Of a DNA stretch of 64,000 nt, positions 22,001 through 46,245 are shown one piece after another. Position 1 is the first letter of the stretch. The number at the start of each line of letters is the position of its first letter. Origin of the DNA: Varanus komodoensis (taxonomy: Eukaryota; Chordata; Lepidosauria; Squamata; Varanidae); contig NW_025336348.1 of assembly GCF_004798865.1 (NCBI RefSeq), positions 1,889,527 through 1,953,526 on the forward strand. Direction: 5' to 3'. A program made the translations under genes and the position numbers. The notes beneath the pieces were generated by a model. That model did not search any database and was not told the DNA's origin. It saw nothing but the letters and a program-made list of their open reading frames with translations.

Positions 22001-23735
22001 CACGGAGCGGATGTTGTGTGATCTTCACATGCTTTCTCCTTCAGCTTGGCTTCCCCCCATTAATTGGGAACGCTCTACTAGAGGCCGTGTAGCTCTTACC
22101 TTCCGTGATGAAGAGGTTCAAGGATTCAGGTAGCAATGATCTTTGGAGCACAGTTGAGGAGAGGGAAAGAGAGCACCATCCATGCTGAATTTGGCAGGGA
22201 TGTAGCAGCTTTTATGTCAACTCTGATACGAGCTTCTGTGGCTAGAAAAGTTCCTTTGCTTGACCCTCTTAAGTTTGGTTGCTGTATTTCGGGTCTGGGT
22301 GGAGTTGGCCAGCTGTCCTGCAACATGTAGGGTGCGGTTTGGTTGGTACTTAGATTGGAGAATCACTGCTCTGCAGGACTCTGGACTCTGACTCTCTTTG
22401 CTTGTAGCATACTGGGGATGATATGTAAGTTTGAGTCCTCTTGGTCCATCCGTGTTTGCAACTAATATTTTGTGTGATTCCCATCTTTTCCACTTCCTCC
22501 ACCACCCCTGCCAATGCTCAGTGGTTGAGAAGATGGATGTGACAGGTCACTGCCAGGATCTCATCAAGATTTTAAAGCAAGTGGACCAAATGAGGGAGAA
22601 ATTCACTCCTCTGAAACTGATTGAGGCCTGGCTGGGGAAGGGTCTGTCCAGACTGGGAGTGGAAGTTGTTGCTCCCAAGGTTCCCCGTGATGTGCTGGAG
22701 AGGATTGTTGCCCATCTGATCCTCCAGCAATACCTGAAGTAAGTACACAGAATTCTTTGTCTGCCCTGTTACAAGAACTCCTTCCTTAGCCCAGTATTAA
22801 GCCCATGTGTCTCTTCAAAGGAAACACCTCTGTGGATTGCTGGGTTTGGCGACAGATGCCAAATCAGAGTCCATGTTCTTTTGCTACCCATTTCCAAAGC
22901 CAGAGATTCCCTGCAAAAGAGCCATACAGCCTCCTCTGCTTTTCTGCTTCAGTTAACTCTTACTTTCTTCTGCACTCTTTTGCAGGGAAGACTTCAGTTT
23001 TACTGCATTTGCTACAATATCATATTTGAAAACTGGGCCCAGAGCAGATCTGCTAAAAAATAAGGCTCATGTTATCACTATGCCGGTAATATTGAACAAA
23101 AAAAGTATTACTAAGGTAAGATTTTATTATACACCATGTCTTTCTGTGGAATTTTTGACTGGCTCTGGTGTATACCCTTCCCTTCCAATTTGTGTGGCAA
23201 CATTCCACTATTATTTCTGTGCTCTGATTTGACTGTTCCTGTGTTAATTTATTCTTGTAGATTCTGGTAGTTCAGCATTATTATAGCTGTGTACACTTCC
23301 AGCTTTCTTAGTCTGAAAGGTTGCACAGTCCACTCTCTCTCTAACAGCCCCATTCAGTGGTGGAAACTTGGGGACCCTACTGAAGGATATGCTTCCCACT
23401 TCATTGGGTGACATTATGGAACCAATCCCTGATGGCCTGAGGTAGGGGATGACTGAACACCATGGGATCCTGTGTCCCATTGCTGAAAGATTTAGATCAG
23501 ATCAGCATTGCCCATGAATTTCAGATGATGGTCAGTTTGGCCCAGGTAATATGTTAACACAAACTGCTTTGCTCAGCAGGTCGGATCAGGTCCATTATCC
23601 AGTCAGGGAAGTTCAACTGGAAAGAAAATTGCGGTTACCCACAAAAAGCGCAGTCACTCAGAGGACCACATCCAAGCAAAAAAGGCTAGAACTGGGGGAA
23701 ATGAAGATGATGAACCAGTGATGATAGAAGATTAA
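11831..23735 (+). CDS. RECQL: RECQL, ATP-dependent DNA helicase Q1 (14 coding exons, 649 aa)
   Basis: RecQ-family 3'-5' DNA helicase acting in the nucleus on forks and branch-migration structures. Coding exons: 11831-11849, 12269-12463, 13715-13894, 16112-16218, 17573-17771, 18406-18572, 18894-18975, 19151-19299, 19381-19498, 19589-19727, 21441-21532, 22522-22738, 22986-23115, 23580-23735. All introns are GT-AG and phases close, giving 1950 bases with stop. The product starts MTTTLSVLQEEL with an N-terminal coiled coil (about 7-55). It has Walker A PTGGGKS with Lys119, DEVH box at 219-222 followed by the aromatic-rich loop with Trp227, GLTATAT at 252-258, motif V GMGIDKPD, motif VI QESGRAGRDD, four zinc cysteines (453, 471, 475, 478) and a winged helix. 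The C-terminus is basic (KKRSHS, KKAR), likely a nuclear signal. It appears intact and functional. The 5' untranslated exon is not located. Confidence 0.97.
12269..12463 (+). CDS. RECQL: RECQL exon: N-terminal coiled coil
   Basis: Encodes residues 7-71, from [13 protein letters not shown] to EEWNKE. The acceptor is TACTTCAG and the donor GTCTGC. The heptad-like segment rich in Leu, Gln, Glu and Lys matches the N-terminal helix used in RECQ1 oligomer assembly. Confidence 0.95.
12464..13714 (+). other. RECQL intron with simple repeat and LINE tail
   Basis: No gene besides the flanking exons. It holds the TTA microsatellite and reversed L2 tail listed separately, then AT-rich sequence. Confidence 0.4.
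13030..13330 (-). mobile_element. L2-type LINE 3' end (minus strand)
   Basis: Reverse copy of the 1965-2690 element: a (TTA)n run at 13031-13076 is its tail, then GCCGCCCCTTGCCGAAACCT, the hairpin, and the C-terminal coding end to about 13330 (GGTGCCAGGCGGACCTCTTT). The two copies are close in sequence, so both are fairly recent. Confidence 0.85.
13715..13894 (+). CDS. RECQL: RECQL exon: motif 0 and Walker A
   Basis: Encodes residues 72-131, including motif 0 ([10 protein letters not shown]) and motif I ([15 protein letters not shown]). Lys119 is the ATP-phosphate-binding lysine, with the same number as in human RECQ1. Flanked by CTTCTCACAG and GTATGT. Confidence 0.97.
14730..15060 (-). mobile_element. 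probable CR1/L2-type LINE 3' fragment (minus strand)
   Basis: A reversed tail pattern with ATCACAATAAAATTAATAAA, then a GC-richer block (GCACAACTGAGGAGCCAC, GAAGTTCTGTATGGGAGGAG), resembles other reversed LINE ends in this window. Class uncertain. Confidence 0.4.
15150..15780 (+). other. unassigned coding-like stretch in RECQL intron
   Basis: GC-richer block in the intron 13895-16111 with long overlapping frames. One frame (15543-15770) reads [20 protein letters not shown] and later [19 protein letters not shown], ending FLIDYL before a stop at 15768-15770. I do not recognise the protein. It could be a decayed mobile element or processed copy, or chance. The block is not conserved with RECQL and would be spliced out. 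Confidence 0.25.
16112..16218 (+). CDS. RECQL: RECQL exon: motif Ia
   Basis: Encodes [18 protein letters not shown] through NASSSK (about residues 132-167). Acceptor TTTATTTCAG, donor GTATGG. Confidence 0.96.
17573..17771 (+). CDS. RECQL: RECQL exon: DEVH box and aromatic-rich loop
   Basis: Encodes residues 168-233. It contains [11 protein letters not shown], the catalytic DEVH (219-222) and [11 protein letters not shown], the aromatic-rich loop that couples ATP hydrolysis to unwinding. Acceptor CCCAAATAG, donor GTATGT. Confidence 0.97.
18406..18572 (+). CDS. RECQL: RECQL exon: motif III
   Basis: Encodes residues 234-289, with GLTATAT and the [12 protein letters not shown] segment that opens the second RecA domain. 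Acceptor CTGCCCAG, donor GTATCC. Confidence 0.96.
18894..18975 (+). CDS. RECQL: RECQL exon, second RecA domain
   Basis: Encodes VRQKPS to RYKGLS. It matches human VRQKPSNTEDFIEDIVKL in length and pattern, with several substitutions in the middle. Acceptor ATATTTCAG, donor GTGAAC. Confidence 0.94.
19151..19299 (+). CDS. RECQL: RECQL exon: motif IV
   Basis: Encodes [14 protein letters not shown] and ends at WSANEIQ. The following intron is only 81 bases (19300-19380), the shortest in the gene. Confidence 0.96.
19381..19498 (+). CDS. RECQL: RECQL exon: motifs V and VI
   Basis: Encodes [18 protein letters not shown], then [19 protein letters not shown] and RA. The arginine finger region of motif VI is split by the intron after GRA. 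Confidence 0.97.
19589..19727 (+). CDS. RECQL: RECQL exon: end of helicase core
   Basis: Encodes [19 protein letters not shown] through YCHNMT. Acceptor CATTCCAG, donor GTAAGT. Confidence 0.96.
19728..21440 (+). other. RECQL intron with reversed L2 reverse-transcriptase fragment
   Basis: Largely unremarkable, except for the L2 RT fragment listed at 20340-20600. Confidence 0.4.
20340..20600 (-). mobile_element. L2/CR1-type LINE, RT domain fragment (minus strand)
   Basis: The minus-strand frame contains [20 protein letters not shown], then LLDRL, the family pattern LLDLSAAFDTVDHEILLDRL. Only a piece of the RT domain is present, and it is decayed. Confidence 0.75.
21441..21532 (+). CDS. RECQL: RECQL exon: zinc-binding domain
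   Basis: Encodes [13 protein letters not shown] through NCCQEA. The zinc ligands correspond to Cys453, Cys471, Cys475 and Cys478, all kept. Acceptor GTCTTCGCAG, donor GTAAGT. Confidence 0.96.
21533..22521 (+). other. RECQL intron, nothing recognised
   Basis: GC-moderate unique-looking sequence with no supported gene or repeat. Confidence 0.3.
22522..22738 (+). CDS. RECQL: RECQL exon: winged helix, first part
   Basis: Encodes [17 protein letters not shown] through AHLILQQYL. The helix pattern aligns with human residues of the RQC winged-helix domain. Donor GTAAGT. Confidence 0.95.
22986..23115 (+). CDS. RECQL: RECQL exon: winged-helix beta-hairpin
   Basis: Encodes [16 protein letters not shown] and on to NKKSITK. 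The residue at the hairpin tip that is Tyr564 in human is Phe563 here (codon TTT). Acceptor TTTTGCAG, donor GTAAGA. Confidence 0.95.
23580..23735 (+). CDS. RECQL: RECQL last coding exon
   Basis: Encodes a Ser/Lys-rich tail with [18 protein letters not shown], ending DEPVMIED and TAA at 23733-23735. The acceptor is a tandem CAGCAG, so the exon may start at 23577 or 23580, both in frame. The tail differs from human apart from its basic nuclear-signal character, as expected for this variable region. Confidence 0.88.
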   Translation, partial: VGSGPLSSQGSSTGKKIAVTHKKRSHSEDHIQAKKARTGGNEDDEPVMIED

Positions 23736-25150
23736 CAAGGTGGATTTCCCAATGTCCTTGACTAGTTACTATTTGGCTGGACGGAGGACAGCCCAACGGC
23801 AGTATGTCTTACATTTTTAAAACCAACGTATCCTGGATGTGCAATGAATGCAAAGAAAACTGTAATGCTACAGGGACAAGTGGCTGAAGTAACCACTGTT
23901 CTTCATTAGCTGCTGTCAATTGTGTACAAAGTCATTTCAGTAAAGGACATAGAATGTTTCTTACAGATATTGTAGACTGTCTTTCTGAAAATGCACCATT
24001 ATGTCACAAGCTGGGCTTTTGAAAAATCTTGGAAGGGTAATTTTAAAAAGCAGTTGCTTTTCAGTAATACCAGCTTCACCCTTTTTTGGCAATATTCTAC
24101 TTTGCTGCTCTAATATAACAGAACCCTACACACATGGTTGAACCCTGCAGAGCTGTTTCATGTTGGCTTTTCCTCATCATTTGCTTCAAGTGTCTCCTCC
24201 AATGGTTTATCTACTTTTTGAAGAAGACTTGGAAGTAATGCAGAGCCTGGCAGACAGACAGTGAACCAGTTTGGAGGCTAGCTCTAAAGAAGGCGTGAAA
24301 AATGTGTGGTCTGCCACAGCTGGAGAGCTACTCCTAGAGTTTCAGTCCCTGCTACAGAGGAAAGTTTGACCCAGACTGGCAGTGGCTGTAGAAGGTTTTG
24401 GGCAGTATTCCTTTCTAGCCCTACTTGGCGTTGCCATGGGGGATTTGCATGCAAGGGCTGTGTCCAGCTGTCCCATCTAAGACACACGAGAGCTCCACCA
24501 GCTCAAATGTTCACCAGCCACTACTGATCAAGCCTTCGCTCCATTAGTGGCAGGTTTAAGTATCAGACATTGCCCCTTAGACTCCCAGTGACTTATTCAA
24601 GAATCCCTTCTGTCCATGCATGTATCATTCTTTCCATACTGCCTTTGTGGCAGTTTTCAAGTAATACTGAAAATACTACGTAACAAAAATATAACACCAC
24701 CTTTTATTTAAAGAATCATCAGGATCCTTCCCATGTGGAAGTCAGTGAGCGATAGAACACAAGAGTCTGGCCAAAACAGGGCAGCTAGTGTCACTGTCAC
24801 AAGCAAAGGTGCTCGAAAAGGAGCTTAGAAATATGGCACAAGAGGGAAGAGATGCTCATAATTTTTCCCTTTCCCTTAACGCCAGATTCCAGAGTTATCT
24901 CATGAAGTTCCGTCATAAAAGGCAGCAGTTTATACGGCACAGTTAAACTCTGGATTTTGCTACTGCAAGACGTGATGCCCACTGATGAGACAAATGCATG
25001 CTGAATGAGGCAACGGGTGGCTGTGAGACAGCAGGGCTATATGGTCCCTCCAGGATCAGGGCCACTCTGCCTTTGCAGCCAGGCGCTGTTGCCAGGTTGC
25101 TCCTTCTGGATCCTTTCCTGCTTAGTGAATAAGACACATGCACCTGTAAA
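23736..25150 (+). other. RECQL 3' UTR and convergent intergenic DNA
   Basis: Begins with the RECQL 3' untranslated region. I find no plus-strand AATAAA close to the stop, so the end of the transcript is not placed. A minus-strand AATAAA lies at 24708-24703. No other gene is seen. Confidence 0.4.
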
Positions 25151-25157
25151 AAGCTGG

Positions 25158-25310
25158 TATGGCGTGGTGGTGGGAGTGTAGACTGGGAACCCTAGAGTTC
25201 TGGGTTCTAGTTTCCACTTGGCTATGAAACCCAGAGGGTAATTTTGGGCCAGTCACTCTCTCCCAGCCCAGCCAGCCTCACAGGGTTGTGAGGGTGATGC
25301 TGCAGGGTGA
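25158..25310 (+). mobile_element. Sauria-type SINE (plus strand)
   Basis: Contains GTGGTGGGAGTGTAGACTGG, then a box-B-like GGGTTCTAG, TTTGGGCCAGTCACTCTCTC and CTCACAGGGTTGTGAGGGTG. The tail is missing. Confidence 0.7.
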
Positions 25311-25524
25311 TGATTTTCCGCTTGCTTCTGAGTAAACATGCAGAAGGCTTCCCCCATTTCTTCTGAATAAGCTTAAAATCAGTAAGGGTGTGATCCTACG
25401 ACAACTGGTCAGGGACTGGCTGTCCACAAACATAGTGCTGATCTTCCTTCCAGGAAGGGCAGATTTTAAAAAGCTTTGAATTCTCAAGCTTGTTATGCAG
25501 AACATGTATTCCATTTATATCCTC

Positions 25525-25690
25525 CTGTTTTCCCCTCTAGGACCCCAAGGTGGCTTATATAATCCTCATCTCAATTTTCCTCCTCACAACAAGCCTGTAA
25601 GGTAGGTTAGGTTGAGAGTTCGCAAGCACCCCAAAGTCTCCCAGTGAACCTCATGTTCAAGTGGCGACTAAAAGCCAGCTCTTGTGAGTT
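25525..25690 (-). mobile_element. degenerate Sauria-type SINE (minus strand)
   Basis: Reversed body with AAGGTGGCTTATATAATCCT, CCTGTAAGGTAGGTTAGGTT and TCTCCCAGTGAACCTCATG. Facing the SINE at 25158. Confidence 0.6.
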
Positions 25691-25699
25691 TAAGGCCAA

Positions 25700-26842
25700 C
25701 ACGGCAATCCAGAACTCCTTCCGTCTTTGCTGCTGCTGCTGCCACGACCAGGGTTTTGGGCTGGGTCCCACGGTGCTCTAGTCTGTTGCAGCTTGGCATC
25801 AGGTATGGAATATAGGCATTGCAGAAAGTAACATTCTGTAAGGAAATTAACTACCAAAACAGATAATGGTGGGAAAGGGGCGAACTATACACTGGGTAGC
25901 TTTTGAAAAAGGATCACACAAATTCATGGCAAATAGATCTAGAAAAGGCAAAAAAGTACCTCTGATGTTACAAGGAGTGTGAGTATCTCCAGTATGCCTC
26001 GAGTAGCAGGTTCTTGTGGCATCACTGGTCACAGCTGGAAATCAGCAGCTGATTCTGAGCTAATACGGACGGAATTCTACGTATGTATACACAGAAAAGG
26101 TTCAGCAACTCCATGCATGTCCAGCCAGCCATGCATCATATGGCACCTTAAACTGATTTTAGGCTACTCCTCTAGTTGCAGTAAGATTTGTGGAGGCAGC
26201 ACAGAGGCAATTCACAGAAACAGATCTAATCCGCTTTCCAGCCAAAAAGATACAGGTATCTCCATCAGGTGGCTCATTCTTCCCACATGGAGTGTTTTTA
26301 AAAAGGTAGACCATTGTGCTACTCTGAACAATTGTGGTTGTACTTCTCAGATTAAGCCAACATTTAAGGTTGGCTTACAGTAACAGTTACAGTAAGAATT
26401 AGAATGTCAAATAACCAATGACAACTGTACGTTTCCTGGAAAGGTAACAGACAGATGCAAAGTGCTCACATGCTTGGGTCCATGCCTTTTCATACATTTG
26501 CCACTGCACCACCATTATGTGGATGAGAGAGTACCCAGTTGTGGGTGTGCAAAAGGGACCTGTGGCTACCTCACAGCAGACTTATGAAAAATCTGTTGTT
26601 GCATTAATAACATTCCTACTGGTTAAGCACTTTCAAATCTCAGTTTTAGGGAGAAAGATGTCAGGAGGCCCCTGAAGCATTTCGGCATACTTCACTTGGA
26701 CTGGATCATGCCTGTAATTTGAAAATAGTTTCACCAGAACTGTGTGAGCTAAATATACTCTCTGTGTAAGCAGCTTTGAATGGTATGAGAACTAAGAGAC
26801 ATTTATTCAATGCCCAGCCTTCCTTAACATCTGGACACATGG
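25700..26842. other. 3' intergenic region between RECQL and PYROXD1
   Basis: No gene seen. A minus-strand AATAAA at 26807-26802 is the nearest plausible PYROXD1 polyadenylation signal. Confidence 0.35.
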
Positions 26843-26844
26843 TA

Positions 26845-27205
26845 CAGTGGTATCTCGGCTCACGAACGCCTCAGTTCATGACCAAATTGGGTCGCGAACA
26901 GAAATTTCAGAAAAAATTTGCCTCAGGTCGCAAATTCTGCATCGGGTGACAATCGCAATCATGACCTTCCCTGCATGGGCACGATCACAGTCGTGCTCGG
27001 GGGAGGGGGCGGGATGGGAGATGGCCGCAATCATCATCATTCTTTCTTAACTTTGTTCTTTGTCACTTTATTTCAAATTTTTGTGATAAAAAAATGGTTA
27101 CAGAACAGATTAACCTTATGGGGAAATTTGACTTGGCTCACAACCAATTTGGGTCACAACCAGAGTCACGGAACAGATTTAAGTTCGTGAGCCAAGGTAC
27201 CACTG
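26845..27205. mobile_element. Tigger/pogo-type MITE, whole
   Basis: Left end CAGTGGTATCTCGGCTCACG and right end CGTGAGCCAAGGTACCACTG are inverted repeats with two mismatches over 23 bases. The element is flanked by TA on both sides (26843-26844 and 27206-27207), the target duplication of the Tc1/mariner superfamily. It is 361 bases long without transposase and lies just past the PYROXD1 stop, probably inside its 3' UTR. Confidence 0.92.
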
Positions 27206-27349
27206 TATGTACCAGCAGTGCCTGAAAGCACCCACCCTATATGCATTTAAGGTAGTCATATTCCATCATCTCTCTCCTGTGAACAGGAGAATCCTTTTTT
27301 GGAAAATCCAAATATTGAAGAAGTCACAGACACTGATCTGCTCAGAACT

Positions 27350-42872
<15,523 letters not shown>

Positions 42873-43377
42873 AACTTCCCCTTAATCCTCTGGCTGAGTG
42901 ATGCCTCCTGGTGTCACTCAAAGGGTCTAAGCATTCTGGCTACGGGTCTCCACAGGGGTCAAAAGAAGGCATTTTGCGTTTCTGACGTTTGCACGCCAAA
43001 GGGGCGGGGATGTGTGACCAGAAAGATAGAGGTGGATCTCTATTGCCCCCGCGCCTTTGCGGTCGGATAGCGACGTTGCAACTAAAGATCGCCGCTTGGG
43101 CGTCTTAGTTTAGCTTTAAGGCATGGGGAGATTATTAAGAAAGCCAGGCTCCGGAAAGCGTGCAAGTGATAGTCACGTTGAAATGTGATTCAGAACATAG
43201 ATGGACTGCTCTAAAGCCATTTTACGCACAGTCTTGTGCATGCTTAGGCAGAACATTAAATGCTTACAACTCCCAACACTGTCCAGCCATTTTGCATATG
43301 ATTGCACCCCAAGAAATCTTTAAAGAGGGAGCAGAGAAGTTTGTGGCTCTTCAGTGGCTCTACATGCATTTAGCGCT

Positions 43378-43690
43378 GTAAGAACATAAAAGAAGCAGAC
43401 CAAGGACCATCTCGACCAGCATTCTCTTCACACAGTGGCCCCCAGGGGGAAATGAGTGCAACAGCTTCCTTAGGTCCATGTTCCCCAGCATCTGGTGCAC
43501 ACAGGCATCCTGCCTCCTTTCCTGATGCGATCATAAAGCCATCTGGACTGGTAGCCACAGATCTCCTTCCCCACTGTGAATTAGTCTTACCCTCTTTTCA
43601 AGCCATCCACATTGATGGCTGACCTGCCATCTTGTGGAGGTGAATTTCAAAGCTGAATAACTGCTTGAAGAAAGATCCCCTTTTTCTGTT
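43378..43690 (+). repeat. interspersed repeat, family A (longest plus copy)
   Basis: GAACATAAAAGAAGCAGACC, CACACAGTGGCCCCCAGG, GAGTGCAACAGCTTCC and CTTTTCAAGCCATCCACATT follow the same order as the reverse copy at 53830-54160. Confidence 0.65.
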
Positions 43691-43848
43691 CTGAAGCTTC
43701 TACCAATCTGCTTTGAAAGGAAGGGTGGAAATGGCTTCCTTTCTACTTTCATCACTTGGAGCAGTGCACTGAGCAGGGGGTTGGACTCTGTGGCTCTCTG
43801 GCCCCTTCCAGCTCTACTCTTCTGTGATTCTATGTGCCTGGTTCTAAA

Positions 43849-44095
43849 GCTGATGCTCAGATACTTTGGCCACCTAGTGAGGAGGAAGGACTCATCGGAA
43901 AAGGCCCCGATACTAGGAACAATTGAAGGCAAAAGGAGAAGGGGACGGCAGAGGTGGAGGTGGCTGGAGGGGTCACTGGAGAGGTGGGTGTGGGCTTGGG
44001 TGGACTCCGGGGGATGGTGGAGGACAGGAGAGCCTGGAGGAATGTTGTCCATTGGGACGTGATGGGTTGGGCAAGACATGGCGACTAAACCACAA
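43849..44095 (+). mobile_element. BovB (RTE-clade) LINE 3' fragment
   Basis: Codes LRYFGHLVRRKDSSEKAP, GKRRRGRQRWRWLEGSLE and, after shifts, the conserved DSGGWW..EECC reading of the BovB end. It ends TGGCGACTAAACCAC. Confidence 0.88.
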
Positions 44096-45309
44096 AATCT
44101 GCATGTGTATTTTGACTCACATTCTGGGCTGGAGTGTGCTAAACTTAGTCTCTTCAGCTGGAGAGTATCAGGAAAGCTAAGGCATGGCTTCAAGATTGCA
44201 GAAAGTTTTAGATGATTTTGGTGGATTTGCACTGGGCGTAGCAAAGATTGTCGTGGGTCTGAAACTGCCTACCTGTGAGTTTCCTTCCCATCCACTTTGA
44301 TCAATGCACACCTTATCTTTGTCATTGCACAGTTGCCCAAATTTTCTTGTGCTCTTTTTCTCCAAAGAAAAGTTTCACTTCAGAGATGGACAAGCAGAAA
44401 GCAATCTCAAGAAATGAGTTATGGTCCTGAAAGCCGTAGCTTTTAGTCATAGATGGCTTTTGCTCTGTTTCCTATTATTTAAAAAGGAATGTTGCTTTCC
44501 AGGCTAAATGTAATTTCCCAGAGCCAAGAAATTTCTAGACAGTTTGGCCATAAACTAAATACTGCCAATGTGAATGACCTGACCCAAATAACACAAGATA
44601 TTGGACAGACATGCATTGTAAGAAATGAAATACACCTCTGAGGTTTTTCTCATCACCACAGTACAGTCAGGAGAAAATGAGGAATTTCCTCTATTTCCTC
44701 TGTAAATGGATGCATTTCACGTTTGCATAGTAACTTCTATGATAACCAGTTGCATAGTTCTAGCAAGGCTGGGCAAATATAACCTTTATTAGGGCCAAAG
44801 CCAGATTCCCTTCAACACCGCAGTGTAATGTACGCTTCCCTGCATGGGGGTCCCTATGAAAGTTTCATGATTGCTGCATCGAAGTCTGCACATATGAAAG
44901 CCAAATACAACTTAGTGAGTGCAGAGAAAGGAGGGTTCGGAATACACACGTGTTTTTGGTTGAATATCAGCTACTAACAGAGTTTCATTTCTTCCCAGAT
45001 GTTTCCCCTTTAGCTGTCTCTAGAGCAGGCATAACCATCCAGTACAGAGATAGAAATCACATGACTCTGGATGTCTTGATTACTTATATATTTTTCTCAG
45101 TATTAAATACTGCCCATTCCCATAGGATCTGGACTGTTTGAAAGAAATTAAAACCAACAGTGAGTCATATTGACCAAACACAGCATATTAAATGAAACTG
45201 ATATGAGAACTATTCTGGGAAGGCCTTCAGCAGAGATGGATTTTTCACTTCCTCCTATTGGCCAGACCACTGTGGCTGGAGACCCACATTCCTGGGAGGT
45301 CCTCTATGG
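44096..45309. other. intergenic, nothing recognised
   Basis: AT-rich sequence without supported genes or repeats. Confidence 0.3.
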
Positions 45310-45693
45310 CAGCGATGGCGAACCGTTTAGAGACCAAGTGCCCACACTGCAACCCAAAACCCACTTACATATCGCAAAGTGCCAACACTACAATAAAACC
45401 TGAAAACTGAGGTTTTAGTTTAGAAAAAACACCTCACAGCCAGTCCAAGCAAATATATGGCAGCGCACTGACTGGCCATGCGAAAGCTTGGACGAGCCAT
45501 GACTAAGGAGTCGCGGCTCGTGACATCATCGCCTGGTGCCACTACTCCTTTCCGAGCATGCGCGTGGCCCCTGTGTGCGCTGTTATCCGATGCTCAGCTG
45601 CTGGGGCGATGCTGGGGCGACTTGGCTTTCATGCTGGCAGAGAGGGCTCTGTTTGCCTGCTGTGGCACGCATGCCACAGGTTCGCCACCATTG
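45310..45693 (+). mobile_element. hAT-like non-autonomous element, copy C
   Basis: Starts CAGCGATGGCGAACC and ends GTTCGCCACCATTG. Interior matches copies A and B in order. It is followed directly by satellite sequence, as copy A is. Confidence 0.8.
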
Positions 45694-45696
45694 GCC

Positions 45697-45945
45697 TACC
45701 CTACCCTGGTGCACTCCCCTAACCCTAATACAGGACTGAAGTTCCATGGAAAAGAGGGCGATTTGGAAAAAGCCTTCCTGGAGTAGCTTTTTCTGCACAG
45801 CTCAACATTTCTGCCCCTTCTAAACACATTCCAACCATCAAACTCATGCCAGGACACCTCATTTTTCTAACCCTACCCCAACCCTGGTGCACTCCCCTAA
45901 CCCTATTATAGGGGTAAATGTCCATGGAAAAGAGGGCAATATTAT
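45697..45945 (+). repeat. 177-bp satellite, about 1.4 units
   Basis: Landmark GAAGTTCCATGGAAAAGAGG at about 45738 recurs 178 bases later at about 45917 (AAATGTCCATGGAAAAGAGG). CCCTAACCCTA and CTTCTAAACACATTCCAACC blocks match the array at 9309-10640. Confidence 0.85.
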
Positions 45946-46164
45946 CTGGCTGTATCTTTAAACAGGGCTCAACCTCTAGCTTTGACTGGTCTATCTAGAA
46001 AGAAGAACCTTAGAAGTCAAGAAATTCCTTCAGGCAACTCCTGACCAGACCATCAAAAGCCCAATGGAATTCTCATACAAATCACGTTTTGTCTCATGCC
46101 TCTGAAGGGTTTGTTTTAGCATTTAAAATTGTCATGTTGCAGAAAACTGAAATAGAAACCAAGC

Positions 46165-46245
46165 ACACAGTGTGGTCCAGTGGTTAGAGTGTTGGCCTGG
46201 GGACTGCTTCTCAACCTCACCTACCACACAAAGTTGGCTTGATGC
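46165..46245 (+). mobile_element. degenerate SINE head
   Basis: GTGTGGTCCAGTGGTTAGAG, then TGTTGGCCTGGGGACTG is the tRNA-like start of the Sauria-type SINE. The body is scrambled. Confidence 0.55.

Noticed and set aside
43531-44244. 237-codon minus-strand frame
   Set aside because: It runs antisense through BovB and family A repeat sequence. The reading is not that of any transposon protein.
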